64,000 bases of DNA, taken from assembly GCF_017498545.1 (NCBI RefSeq), contig NZ_CP071793.1, forward strand, positions 5,896,001 to 5,960,000, in the 5' to 3' direction. Below the pieces are notes generated by a model. It worked only from the letters and a program-made list of their open reading frames with translations. It searched no databases and was not told the DNA's origin. Origin of the DNA: Sulfidibacter corallicola (lineage in GTDB: Bacteria > Acidobacteriota > Holophagae > Acanthopleuribacterales > Acanthopleuribacteraceae). Both the position numbers and the translations under genes were made by a program. Shown here in pieces: positions 16,957-28,900 of this stretch; position 1 is the first letter of the stretch, and each line of letters opens with the position of its first letter.

Positions 16957-17002
16957 GCGAACGGGGCGCCCCCGCCAAAGTTATGGCGGCGACGCCGTTC
17001 GC
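16957..17002. terminator. Hairpin between convergent genes, possible terminator
   Basis: GCGAACGG (16957-16964) pairs with CCGTTCGC (16995-17002), with an inner CCGCC/GGCGG stem interrupted by mismatches. It lies between the convergent ferredoxin and receptor genes. No T-tract. Confidence 0.35.
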
Positions 17003-17054
17003 GATGTTGCGGGCACGCCCTGTCGGCGCGCCGCTCTGGTTCTCGTGGCCGGGT

Positions 17055-19139
17055 TCAGTAGTTGTAGCTCGCCTTGAGCTGGTACTCGAAGCCGCGGTTG
17101 AGCACGTTTTCCGGAGCCAGGACGGGCGAGAATCCCGGGCTGTACCATTCTTCGTCGGTGAGGTTGAACAGTGTCAGCTCCAAGTCCAGGTGGGGGACCA
17201 GGTCGCGCAGGCGACCATGGGCCGAAAGCACCGTCGAACCGTCCATTTCCACGTTTTCCACCGTGAACGCCGGCGTCAGCGACTGAATCAGCCGTGAGCC
17301 GTGGTAGAAACCGGAAAGGCTGATCAACCCGCGTTTGCCGAATTCATGCGAGAACGACAGGGTGGCTTTGTGTTCCGGAGAGAACAGGCGCCGGTTGCCC
17401 TCGTGATCCTCCGATTTCACGTAGGCGTAGCCCAGCCGCAGGTTGGTGCCGCGCACGATGCGCCATTGGGTGTCCAGTTCCACGCCATAGTCGTTGTCGC
17501 CGTCCTCACCGTTGAAATAGGACTGGGCGGTGTCGAACGAGAATGCCTGTTTGATCAGGTCCTGGTAGTAGCTGTAGAACGTGGAGACGGTAATCGAGAA
17601 CTGGGGTCCGGCCGACCAATAGACACTGGTTTCGACCGTATCGATGGTTTGGGCCTTCAGGTCCGGGTTGCCAAGGGCGTTGGGAAGATTGCGGGTATAG
17701 AGCTCGCTGAACGTGGGTGCGCGGAAGGCCCGTCCGTAGAGCAGTTTGAGGACCCACACTTCACTGAGGTTGTAGACGGCGGCGAGTCGTGGGTTGATCG
17801 AATCGCCGAAGTCGTTGTAATCGTCGTAGCGAATCCCGGCCGTAATGCCCCACTTGCTGTTGGGATACCAGGTGTCCTGGATGTAGATGCTGCGAATGTC
17901 GCGGTCTTGTTTGTCCACGAACGCCGCATCGCCTTCCTGGACGAGCCAGTCATCGCCGGTGACGTGGTTGCCCAAAATGATGTCGCGAATGGTGAAATTG
18001 AAAATCAAGTTCGAATCCACCAGGCGATCGCGGGCGACGACCGCACCGGTGATGAATTCGTGATCGCCCTTGATGTAGTTCAAACGTACTTCGAACTCCG
18101 CGTTGTCCATTTCGTGGTTGGGGCCGCCCATCCAGCCTTCGTTCAGGACGACGCCGGCCACGTTCACCCCTTCCGGAGCGATGAAGTAGGCCTGTTCGTT
18201 TTCACTGCGGTTGTAACGCATGGCCGCCGACAGGGTCAGGGCCTTGTTGACTTCCCAATCGTAATTGGCCTGTACACGGGTCATTTCGCTGTCGTCGCGA
18301 TTGGTTTCCAGCAACGGGTTTTCCCATTCATGGCTGAAGAAACCCCAGGGCATGAAGCTGTCCATTTCGCGCTTGAACCAATCCACTTGGAAGTTGAGGT
18401 TCTCGAAACCCAGCTTGACGCCCACGTCGAGTTGCTCTTCGATGGGATCCTGGATCGCCGGCACTTGCCCCGGCAGGCGGAAAAAGGCCTGGCTGTACTG
18501 GTAATCCTCGCCGTCGTCCGTGCGCGTGTTGGCGGTTACCAGGCCGCGCAGCTTCCCGCTGTTCCAGCGCATGCTCACGCCGGCTTCGACCGCCTCGAAG
18601 CTACCGCCCGCGATCGACAGCCGTTGCTTGTCCGTGGTTTCGTACTTGGATGAAATGATGTTGATGACCCCGACGAAGGCGTTGGAGCCGAACAACGTGG
18701 AGCCCGGTCCGCGAATGATCTCGATGCGGTCGATGTGGTTCAGGCTCAGGTCTTTCACCAACTGGAGACCACCTCCGGAGAAGACGTCGTTGAGGCGTTG
18801 TCCGTCGAGCAGGACCAAAATGTCCTCGCCGAATTCAGTGGTTCGGCCGCGAATGCCCAAGGTCGTGTGGGTACCGAATAAAATGCTCCGATTGGCCTCG
18901 ATGCCGATGGAGTAGTTGAGGATTTCGGAAAGATAACGAGCACCGCTTCGTTCAATTTCAGATCGAGAAATAATGGTGATGATACCGGGCGCCTTGAGAG
19001 GGGTCGATTTGGATTTGAACAGCATGGTGACTTCTGTAGCGAGGATGTCCTCGATGGTCATCTTGTCGTAGTTCTGGGCCGAGAGGTTAAGACTGGCAAA
19101 CAGAACAATCCCGAGAATCCCGCAAAACTGGCGAAACAT
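17055..19139 (-). CDS. TonB-dependent outer-membrane receptor, colicin I/CirA-like type
   Basis: Outer-membrane TonB-gated transporter of about 695 residues. A signal peptide (residues 1-21, ending LSA-QN) precedes the plug: TIEDILATEVTM, then IITIISRSEIERSGARYLSEIL, GIRGRT, ILVLLDGQRLND and the IEIIRGPGSTLFGSNAFVGVINI signature. The barrel follows, with KLLYGRAFRAPTFSELY and late FNLTDEEWYSPGF repeats. The terminal residues ASYNY end in an aromatic, as Bam-recognised barrels do. The start at 19139 follows AAGGAGGGCGC; an earlier in-frame start would disrupt the signal peptide. Closest in feel to the receptors of iron-siderophore or vinculin-type (TIEDIL) families; ligand unknown. It is divergent from the lipopeptide synthetase gene, but a functional link is not shown. 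Confidence 0.88.
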   Translation of the reverse strand: MFRQFCGILGIVLFASLNLSAQNYDKMTIEDILATEVTMLFKSKSTPLKAPGIITIISRSEIERSGARYLSEILNYSIGIEANRSILFGTHTTLGIRGRTTEFGEDILVLLDGQRLNDVFSGGGLQLVKDLSLNHIDRIEIIRGPGSTLFGSNAFVGVINIISSKYETTDKQRLSIAGGSFEAVEAGVSMRWNSGKLRGLVTANTRTDDGEDYQYSQAFFRLPGQVPAIQDPIEEQLDVGVKLGFENLNFQVDWFKREMDSFMPWGFFSHEWENPLLETNRDDSEMTRVQANYDWEVNKALTLSAAMRYNRSENEQAYFIAPEGVNVAGVVLNEGWMGGPNHEMDNAEFEVRLNYIKGDHEFITGAVVARDRLVDSNLIFNFTIRDIILGNHVTGDDWLVQEGDAAFVDKQDRDIRSIYIQDTWYPNSKWGITAGIRYDDYNDFGDSINPRLAAVYNLSEVWVLKLLYGRAFRAPTFSELYTRNLPNALGNPDLKAQTIDTVETSVYWSAGPQFSITVSTFYSYYQDLIKQAFSFDTAQSYFNGEDGDNDYGVELDTQWRIVRGTNLRLGYAYVKSEDHEGNRRLFSPEHKATLSFSHEFGKRGLISLSGFYHGSRLIQSLTPAFTVENVEMDGSTVLSAHGRLRDLVPHLDLELTLFNLTDEEWYSPGFSPVLAPENVLNRGFEYQLKASYNY

Positions 19140-19953
19140 GCGCCCTCCTTCGACGGAAAGTGGTGGCACCCAGGCACTCACGATTACCCACGAACCACGG
19201 ATACCCTTTTTGTGGTTGCTTGTGAAGCTGGGTTAAAAAAGGCTTTCGGGTTAATTACAACAGTGATTTCAACATGAAACCATTAATTTTGAAGTATGGT
19301 TGTAATATCTTGGTAAAAAAATGGCATGTCAAGGAAAAACAATGGGATCTGAGGCGTTCTACTAACGAGACTCGTGCTACATCCGTTGTGTCGCATGGGG
19401 TTATCCATAACATGTCACTTTGGTGGTCGTGAAGAACGATCCGTCTAATTGGCCTCTGTTTGATCGCTTTTTGACGGACCTAAGTGGGTTAAGTGACATT
19501 TTATTGTGTTTTGTTTCTTTTGTTTGGTCAATTTTTTCTTGAAAAATAGATAGGCAGACATTACCTTGAGCATCATGCCGACAGACAATTCGCGACATGA
19601 GGAAAAACAGGCAATGGAGCGATTTCATGAAAATTCCGATAGGCAATGGGATAGGGGAAATTAAAATTTCTGTGATCTGCGATATATTTCCCGTTTGATT
19701 GTCCGCCTTTTTTTCGCTCGCATGTTCCTGGACATCGAACTGTGAGAACGGTCCCTTGAAAAAACGTGTCCTCGTCCTTGACCTTACTATCCTCCGCCCG
19801 TTCCCGAGCCCCCGGGGTTTTCGGAGATGGGTGTCCTGTCCTTTGGTGGGGGGTCGCCTCCCACTACCCATCGCTAGTCCGAAATCCCCTGACGGGGTTG
19901 TTTTTTAACCCGATTGACTTCGCACGAAGCGAGTCGAGCGCTTCGTTGCGGAT
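19140..19953. other. Long AT-rich divergent region upstream of the lipopeptide synthetase
   Basis: About 810 bases, clearly richer in A+T than its surroundings. It holds no gene I can support. An inverted repeat ATTACAAC (19254-19261) / GTTGTAAT (19299-19306) lies near the receptor gene. The sequence TTGACG at 19471 could be a -35 element, but no good -10 follows. The last 150 bases turn GC-rich and are full of short hairpins. Confidence 0.5.
19886..19945 (+). promoter_or_regulatory. Structured leader just upstream of the synthetase start
   Basis: CCCC-TGAC-GGGG (19886-19897) is followed by TTGTTTTTT, a small terminator-like hairpin. It is followed by CGAAGCG (19925-19931) pairing with CGCTTCG (19939-19945) only 8 bases before the TTG at 19954. 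This could be an attenuator or a translation-limiting structure; stems are short, so it may also be chance. Confidence 0.3.
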
Positions 19954-22900
19954 TTGGACTGGAGCATTGTTTTGGAAGATTCCAAGCCTTGGGCCCACTA
20001 TGGGGGTCGGAGTCTCGTGCATCTGTGCCGTCACCGCGCAGAGCGAGAGTCTCGTGATCCCGCCTTTCTCTTTCTAGCCGACGGTACCGAAATCCGTGAC
20101 ACCTGGTCACGCGATGTCCTGGACCGACGGGCACGAGCGATCGCCGCTCGCCTTCAGCGAGAAGACCTCGCGGACGGAACCGTTTTGCTGCTGTTCCCTC
20201 CCGGGATCGCGTTCATGTCGGCCTTTCTGGGTTGTCTCTACGCCGGCGCGGTGGCCGTTCCCGCCCCGCCTCCCGATCCCGTGCGGCTGAAACGTACCCT
20301 GCCGCGGTTGCGCAACATTCTTCGCGACGCGGGTTCCAAAGCGATTCTGACCCAGGAACGCTTCGCGGGTTTGCTGAAGGATTCGGGCGGTGAATTGGGG
20401 GGCATCGAAGAGGTGGCCATCCTGGCCTTGGAGGAAATCGGCGACGATCTGGCGCCTACGTGGCGCGCTCCCCACATCGATCCCGACGACCTGGCCTACC
20501 TGCAGTATTCTTCCGGCTCCACCACGGCGCCCAAGGGTATCGAGATCACCCACGGCAACATCATGCACAACGCGGGGTTGCTCCAGCGCGCCTGCGGTTA
20601 CACGCGAGAGACGGTGTCCTGCGTCTGGATGCCGCATTTCCACGATTTCGGGTTGGTCGAGGGGTTGATCGCCCCCATCGTTTTCGGTTTTCCCTGTTAC
20701 ATCATGTCACCGGTCAGTTTCATCCGCCGACCGATGAACTGGCTCTCGGCCATTTCCCGCTATCGGGTCACCCACAGCCACGGGCCCAACTTCGCCTTCG
20801 ACCTCTGTCTCGAGCGATTCGACCCCCGCAAGCTGACCGATGTGGACCTGAGCTGTTGGAAGGTCGCCTGTAACGCGGCCGAACAGGTACGGGTCTCCAC
20901 CCTGACGAAGTTCCGGGAAACCTTCGCGCCTTTCGGTTTTCGGGCCGACGCCTTTCATCCGGCCTACGGCATGGCGGAAACGACCTTGGTGATCACGGGA
21001 GTGGCGCCGGGACAACCGGTTCAAGTACGTCACTTGGAAACCGCCGCCCTTTCCGAGGGTAGTGCCCGTTTCGTGGCCGAACCCGGCCCGGGCGTCACGT
21101 CGTTGGTGGGTTGTGGCGGCGTTTCGGAATCCGGCTATCGGGTCCAGATCGTCGATGCAAAACACCGTATCCCGCTCTCCGAATTGGTGTTGGGCGAGAT
21201 TTGGGTTCGCGGGGATTCGGTTGCGCGGGGCTACTGGCGGGCCGAGCGGGCGACCGAAGCCGCCTTCCGGGCCAGGCTTGCCGACGGCACGGGACCCTTC
21301 CTCCGTACCGGCGATTTGGGGTTCATCGCCGAGGATCAGCTCTACATCTGCGGACGCCTCAAGGAGTTGGTGGTCATTCGCGGTCAAAATTACGTGCCCC
21401 AGGACATCGAGCAGGTGGTCGAGGACGTGGATCCGGCCATTCGCACGAACGGGGTCGCCGCTTTCGCGTTCGAGGAGGAGGACGAGGAGCACCTGGGAGT
21501 GGTGTGTGAAATCGACAGGAAATCTCGCAAGAGCGTCGATGTCCAGGCTCTGATCCGCCACATCAAAAGTGCCCTGTGGGATCACCTGGAACTGGAGCCG
21601 GGCGCGCTTTTGCTCGTCAATGCCGGCGCGATTCCCAGAACGTCGAGCGGCAAGATCAAGCGGGTCTCGGTGCGCAAGCGCTTCCAAGCGGACGATTGGT
21701 CGACCCTGCACCAGTGGCGGGCGCGCTCCGGTTCGGCATCGCCCGCGAAGGCGACCCAAAGTCGCCAGGACGGCGGCTCGGAGGACCGCAGCCCATCTCG
21801 CGACCTCGCCGCAGATACCGAGCTGGCGCGCCGGATCCTATCCTGGCTGAAGCTGCGGCTGGGCGACATGCTCGACGTCGACCCCGCTCAAATCAAGGAA
21901 GATATTCCCTTTTCCGAGCTGGGGATCTCTTCGGTGAAGGCCGTCGGACTGGTCGCCGAGCTCGAGGATTGGTCGGGTCGGGCGATTCCGTCGACCGCGG
22001 TTTGGCGCTACCCCAATGCCGGCTCACTGGCCGCCTTCGTGGCCGGACAGGGATCACTTCCTCCGAATCAATCGAGCTCCACCGCCGATGCCGGATCATT
22101 GCCGGGAGAGGGTAAAACGCCCATCGACGCGCCTCATCGCAAAGGCCGAGAACCGTCCTCGAAAAATGGCGACGATCCGATCGCGATCGTCGGGTTGGCG
22201 TGCCGGTTCCCCGGTGGCGCCCACGATCCGGAAGCCTATTGGGACCTCCTGCAGTCCGGTCGCACCACGGCGCGGACCTTTCCCTCGGACCGACTCCCGC
22301 CGGACTTCTTTTTCGATCAGGAAGCGGGGAACGATCAGGCGCGGAACACTCGATTCGGATCATTTCTCGAAACGGATATCGCGGCGTTCGACCCGGCGTT
22401 CTTCGGTATTTCGCCGCGGGAAGCCTGTTTGATGGACCCCCAACAGCGGCTGTTGTTGGAGGTTTGCTGGGAAGCGCTCGAGCACGCCGGCATCGACCCG
22501 AAATCACTGAAAAACACCGACGGCTCGGTGTTTCTGGGACAGAGCGGTGACGACTACGCGCATCTGGCCCACCATTTCAAACAGGACGCCGACGATCATG
22601 CACCGCTGGGAACGGCACGGTCCATCGCCGCCGGCCGCATTTCCTACGTCTTTGGATTGTTGGGACCTTCGGTGCAGATCGACACCAGTTGCTCGTCGTC
22701 GCTGGTGGCCGTGGCTCAGGCCTGTACCGCACTGCGGGCCGGCGAAACCGGTCTGGCCCTGTGCGGCGGCGTGAACCTGATTCTCGACCCGCGCGTTTCC
22801 TTGGGCCTGAACCGTATGGGAGCCCTGGGATCCGACGGCGTCTGCAAGGTGTTCGACGCCGCAGCCGACGGCTATGGGCGAGGGGAGGGCTGTGCCGTCG

Positions 22901-25900
22901 CGATCCTGAAGCGCCTGAGCGACGCCCGCGCGGACGGCGATCGGGTACTCGCCTGCATTCGCGGTTGGGCCGTGGGGCACGACGGCGCGAGCAACGGTTT
23001 GACCGCGCCCAACGGCTTGGCCCAGGAGGCGCTGATGACGCGGACCCTGGCCATGTCCGGGCTCCGTTCCGAGCAGGTCCAGTACGTGGAAGCACACGGA
23101 ACCGGTACGGTATTGGGCGATCCCATCGAGGTGCAGAGCCTGGCGACCTGTTACGGGCAGGGCCGTGACCAGCCTTTGCTGGTGGGTTCCGCCAAGGCCT
23201 CGGTAGGCCATCTGGAGGCCGCGGCCGGGCTGGCGGGCTTGTTCAAGTTGACCCTGGCGCTTCAAAAAGGGGTGATACCCGGCCAGGCCTCCTTCAAGCG
23301 CCTGAATCCCCATCTCGAGACCTCGCGTACCTCGATTCGCGTGGTCGAACGAACGATGGATTGGCCGGCCGAACCCGGCACGCGTTTCGGTGCGGTCAGC
23401 AGCTTCGGCATCAACGGAACCCTCGCACACTTGCTGGTGGCAGATTCCGCGGCGAACGAGACCGACCCTGTCGCCACCGACCCTGTCGCCACCGACCCTG
23501 TCCTTACCAACCCTGTCGATGCGAAACATCCCTGTGAGCTCCATCTCACCGCACATTCCGAGCGCGCACTCCAGGCGATGGCCGGCTCCTGGCTGACCAC
23601 GTTGCGGCGAACCGCTCCGGAACGTGTCGTCGACCTGTGCCATGCCGCCACGCGCCGTACGCGGTTCCGCTGGCGCCTGGCGCTGACCGCCGATTCCCAC
23701 GCGGATTTGGTGGAACGTTTGACCGCCTTCTGCAACGGGGAGCGCCGGGTGGGGACTTCCTGCGGATCGGTGCGGGCCGTTTCGCGCCTTGGCTTCCTGT
23801 TCACAGGCCAGGGCAGCCAGCACGCGCGCATGGCCGAGGATCTGTACCGCGAAGCGCCTCGCTTCCGTGCGGCTATCGATCGGTGCGCCGAGATCCTGGC
23901 AGAAGGGGATGCCGAGCGCTTCGATCTTCGTTCCGTGTTGTACGGCCCCCGAGCGGAACACCTGCACCAGACGGGATTCGCCCAGTGCGCCCTGTTTGCT
24001 GTCGGTTACGGACTGACCGAGATCTGGCGGGAGCGTGGCATCGTCCCGGAACTCCTGCTCGGTCACAGTCTGGGCGAATATCTGGCCGCGCATCTCGCCG
24101 GGATCTTTTCCCTAGAGGACGCACTGCGTCTGGTTCGGGCACGAGGCAGCCTGATGCAGGCGCTGCCGCCTGGTGGCGCCATGGTCGATGTGGCCACCGA
24201 GGAGGATCGTGTTCGGCCCCTGATCGAGCGGGAATCCGGTCGGGTCGCGATTTCCGCGCTCAATGCACCGGGTCGCCTGGTGATCTCGGGCGAGGAAGCG
24301 TCCGTAGAGCGTATCCTCTCCCGGCTGCCCGGAGTGGTATCCCACCGGCTTCGGGTCTCGCACGCGTTCCATTCGCCTTTGATGGAACCGATGTTGGCCG
24401 ATTTCGAACGCGTCCTGGCCGGCGTGACGTTCTCCGCGGCAGAAATCCCCATCGTCTCCACCGTGACCGGGAAGTTGGACGACGGCGCCATGAGCGAGCC
24501 CTCCTACTGGCTGAACCAGATCACGAGCCCCGTCCGTTTCCGCGACGCGATCATGGCGGCCGACGAGGCGGGCATGACGGCTTCGGTGGAAATCGGCCCA
24601 CGACCGGTGCTCAGCCGTTGGGTACCGGCCTGTCTCGGCGGAGATTCGCGCTGCGTTCCCAGTCTGCAACCGCCCAAATCGGATCGGCGGCAGCTACTGG
24701 AAAGTCTCGGGGCGCTGTTCGTTCAGGGCTTTCCCGTTCGCTGGGAATCCCTCTATGCAAACCGTGCCTATCGTCACCTCGACACCCCAACCTATCCCTT
24801 CCAACGGAAACACTATTGGTTTGACATGGGAGCCTTGACTATGAACGACACTGACCTGAGACCGCGTATCGTCGGTTCTTCCTCGCACACTACGCCGAAC
24901 TCGCGAGATCAATTGGCCATGAAGGCCTTGACCTCGATGATTGCGGACCTGCTCCACATGGCTCCGGGCGAAGTCGATCCGGATGCCCTGTTCCTCGAGT
25001 TGGGTGCCGATTCGATCATTCTCTTCGGCGCACGCAAGAAAATCGAGGAGCTGTTCGGCGTCAACGTGCCCATTCAGGATCTTTTCGAGTCGTTCAACAC
25101 GGTGCGTAAATTGGCGGTTCGCCTGGCCGAAGTGGCCGAGCGCATGCCTGCATCGGCCGGTGCTCGAGTCGCGCCGGAACCGGTTCCACAGCCCCTGGCC
25201 AGCCCACACCAACCGCCAGCGGGATACGACGTGCCACCGGTCCCCGTACCCAAGGCCCAGCCGAACGCGCTTCCGGCAGCCCTGGGCCAGGCCCCCGCCG
25301 GTTACGGGCAACTGGTCGATCGCCAATTACAGACCATGGAGCGCATTTTCCGCGACCAGTTGGCCTACGCCGGTGGCGGAGTGGTGCCGGGTGAGCCGGC
25401 GTCCGTCGTCCAACCTCAGATGTCCTCACCTCCCGTGGTGGAGCGAGTGGAACCCGCCCCTGTGCGGCCGGTTCCTTCTGCCGAGCCGGTCGCCGATGGC
25501 GGAGCCGTGTCCGAATCAAGGCCGTCCAAGGCCGGGTCTCCGGTTTTGCCGCCCTGGTCGGTGCGCGAAACCCGCGCCGCCGATTTGGCCGAGGAGCAGA
25601 CCCGTCATCTTGCCGATCTCACCGAGGAATACACCAAGCGCACGCGCACCTCCAGGAAGATGTCCCAGGACGATCGATCCGTTCTGGCCGACAATCGGGT
25701 GAGTGCCGGATTCCGCATGACGACCAAGGAACTGCAGTATCCGATTTTCTGTGATCGCGCCGAGGGGCCGACGTTCGTCGATTTGGACGGCAACCGATAT
25801 CTCGACATCACCATGGGTTTCGGGGCCTTGCTCTTCGGGAACCATCCCGATTTCGTCGTCCAGGCGATGCAGGACCAGTTGGCCCGCGGGCTGTCGCTCG

Positions 25901-28900
25901 GGCCCCATACGCGCCAGGCGGGCGAAGCGGCCCGGCTGGTACGTGAACTGACGGGCATGGAACGGGTGGCGTTCTGCACCACGGGCACCGAGGCGGTCAT
26001 GACCGTGTTGCGCGCGACCCGGATGCTTACCGGACGTCGCAAGACGGTGGTGTTCCAGGGTTCCTACCACGGCCACTTCGACGGCGTCCTCACCAGCGGC
26101 AACGCATTGAGCGGCAACCTCGAAGCCGAATCCGGCGCTCCCGGGGTGTTGCCCGGCAGCGTAGCCGACGTCATCAGCCTGCCGTATGACGACCCCCGTT
26201 CGCTCGAGGTCATTCGAGCCCAGGCCGGCGACATTGCCTGTGTCCTGGTGGAACCGGTTCAGAGTCGACGTCCCGATCTCCAGCCGGGTGACTTCCTGCG
26301 TCAATTGCGAGAGTTGACCCGTGGCGAGGGCATCCCCTTGGTGTTCGATGAAATGATCACCGGGTTCCGCATCCACCCCGGCGGTGCCCAGGCTCATTTC
26401 GGAGTGCGGGCCGATGCCGCGCTGTACGGCAAGGTGATCGGTGGTGGCATGCCGATCGGCGTGATCGCGGGCAGCCCTGCGATCATGGATTGCCTGGACG
26501 GCGGCATGTGGCAATTCGGTGACGAGAGCTATCCGGCGCACGAGACGACGTTCTATGCCGGAACCTACAACAAGCATCCGCTTTCCGTCGCCGCGGCCGT
26601 GGCCGTGCTGAGCCGCCTCAAGAACGAGGGACCCGAGTTGCAGGAGCGGCTCAACCGCAGGACCGAACGTCTGGTGCAGACGCTGAACGGGTTCTTCGAG
26701 AGCCATCGCGTGCCGATGCGGGTCGATAGCTTCGGCTCGCTGTTCCGCTTCAAGCCCATGCGGCACATGGAGCTGTTTTTCTTCCACCTGTTGCGCGAGG
26801 GGGTCTACGTTTGGGAAGGGCGAGCCTGCTTCCTCTCCACCGAGCACACGGAAGTCCATATCGAGCAATTGGTTCACGCGGTGCAGACGGCCGTCGAATC
26901 CATGCGCCAGGGTGGGTTCCTGCCCGATGCACTGCCGGTCAACCTTCCGGCTCGGGTGGAGTCCGCGGCAGCCGGAGGCGCCGCCACGGATCCCTGGCGT
27001 GCCGGCCGGGTGGCCCTGAAAAAGCGCGTCGCCGAAACCGAACCCTTCGTCCGCGAGCCGGAGCGGGCTCCCGCCTTCAGCCTGTTCTTCTTCGGTCATT
27101 ACGAGGCCGGGATCGGTGCCGGGATGTACGACCTCCTGTTCGATTGCGCGCGTTTCGCCGACGATCACGACTTCCGCGCGATCTGGGTTCCCGAGCGGCA
27201 TTTTCACGCGTTCGGCGGCCTGTCGCCGAATCCTTCCGTTTTGGCGGCGTCCCTGGCCGGCCAGACGCGACGGTTGCAGCTCTGCGCCGGCAGCGTGGTG
27301 CTGCCCCTGCACCACCCCGTTCGCGTGGCCGAGGAATGGTCGATGGTCGACAACCTCTCGAAGGGCCGCGTGGGTCTCGCCTGCGCTTCCGGTTGGAACC
27401 CCAACGATTTCGTGTTGGCGCCCAAACAGTTCGAAAAGAATCGCGAGGTCATGTACCAGAATCTCGCCGAACTCACCCGACTCTGGCGCGGCAACGCCCT
27501 GGCGCTTTCCTCCGGCGAAGGCAAGACCGTCGAAGTTTCGCTGCATCCGCTGCCCGTGCGGTCCGAGCTGCCGCTGTGGCTGACCATCGTGAGCAATCCC
27601 GAGACCTACATTCGCGCGGGAGAATTGGGCCTTCGCGTCCTGACCAACCTCATGGGCCAAACCCCCGAAGAGCTGGCCGTGAACATTCGCCTCTACCGAG
27701 AATCATTGGCCGCCAACGGCTTTCCGGAAGAGCGCGCCCACGTCACCTTGTTACTGCACACTTATGTGGGCGACGACTTGGACCGGGCTCGCGAGGAAGC
27801 GCGCCAGCCGTTCTTCGGCTATCTGGAATCTTCGCTGGGCCTGTTCCGTTCGATTCTCAGCAAGCAGGGTCTGCCTTCCGATTTGGACGGCCTCAGCGAC
27901 GAAGACCGACGCTATCTGCTCCAAGCCGCCTACGAGCGTTACGTAACGCAGAGTGCCCTGATCGGCACTCCGGAAAGCTGCGCCCCGATCGTCGAGCGAT
28001 TGGTGCGGGCGGGCGTCGACGAGTTCGCGTGCCTGGTGGATTTCGGTGTGGATCCCGACAAGGTCCGTTCCAGCCTGATTCCCCTCGATCGGCTTCGCAG
28101 TCAATGTGCGAACTGGGCCCAATCCCATGCCGACTCGTCGCGACAAATGATCCGCGTTTTGGGTGCAACCGAAGTTCAAGCGGCGCCACCGTCCGTCGAA
28201 GTGGAGACCTGTTTTCCGCTGAGCTTGGATCAACAGCAGGTGTGGGTGCTGACGCAGACCCATCCCGAAGCCTCGTTCGCCTATCAGGACCTGACGGTGC
28301 TTCGCTTGGACGGTGCCTTGGATCGCAAGGCCCTGGCCCAGGCGGTGAAGCGGATCACCGCCCGTCACCCCAGTTTGCGCACGGCTCTGAGCGAGGATGG
28401 CGAAACCCAATGTGTCTTTGCGGCTCACGACTTCGCGTTCGCACCGATCACCCTTGGCGAAGACGACCCGGATCGGGCACTCGCGAATTGGTTGGCTCAG
28501 GAGAGTGAAACGCCCTTCGACCTGGCACGTGGTCCGCTTTGGCGCCTCAACCTGCTCGTGCTGGCGCCGGAGCGGCATGTGCTCGCGCTAGCCACGCATC
28601 ACCTTTTGATCGACGGTTGGTCCGTGGCCCTGATCCTCGAAGAGATCGGTGCCTGTTACTCGGCGATCACCACCGGAAAGGGCTTTCAACCGTCCGAGGC
28701 GATGTCGTACGAGGCCTTGCTGGCCAAGGCCCGGGAAGCCGTGACCGACGAACATCTCGCCTTTTGGCGCGACCAACTGCAACCCTTGCCGCCGCAACCC
28801 GAGATTCCCGCCGATTTCGCGCGGCCCAAGGTGAAATCCTACCGTGGCAAGCGCTTGCGAGTGGACCTCGACGTGGACCAACCGCTTCTGCGCAAGGTCG

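Noticed and set aside
19401..19871. 156-codon minus-strand frame in the AT-rich region before the synthetase
   Set aside because: No ribosome binding site, odd composition and no recognisable similarity.
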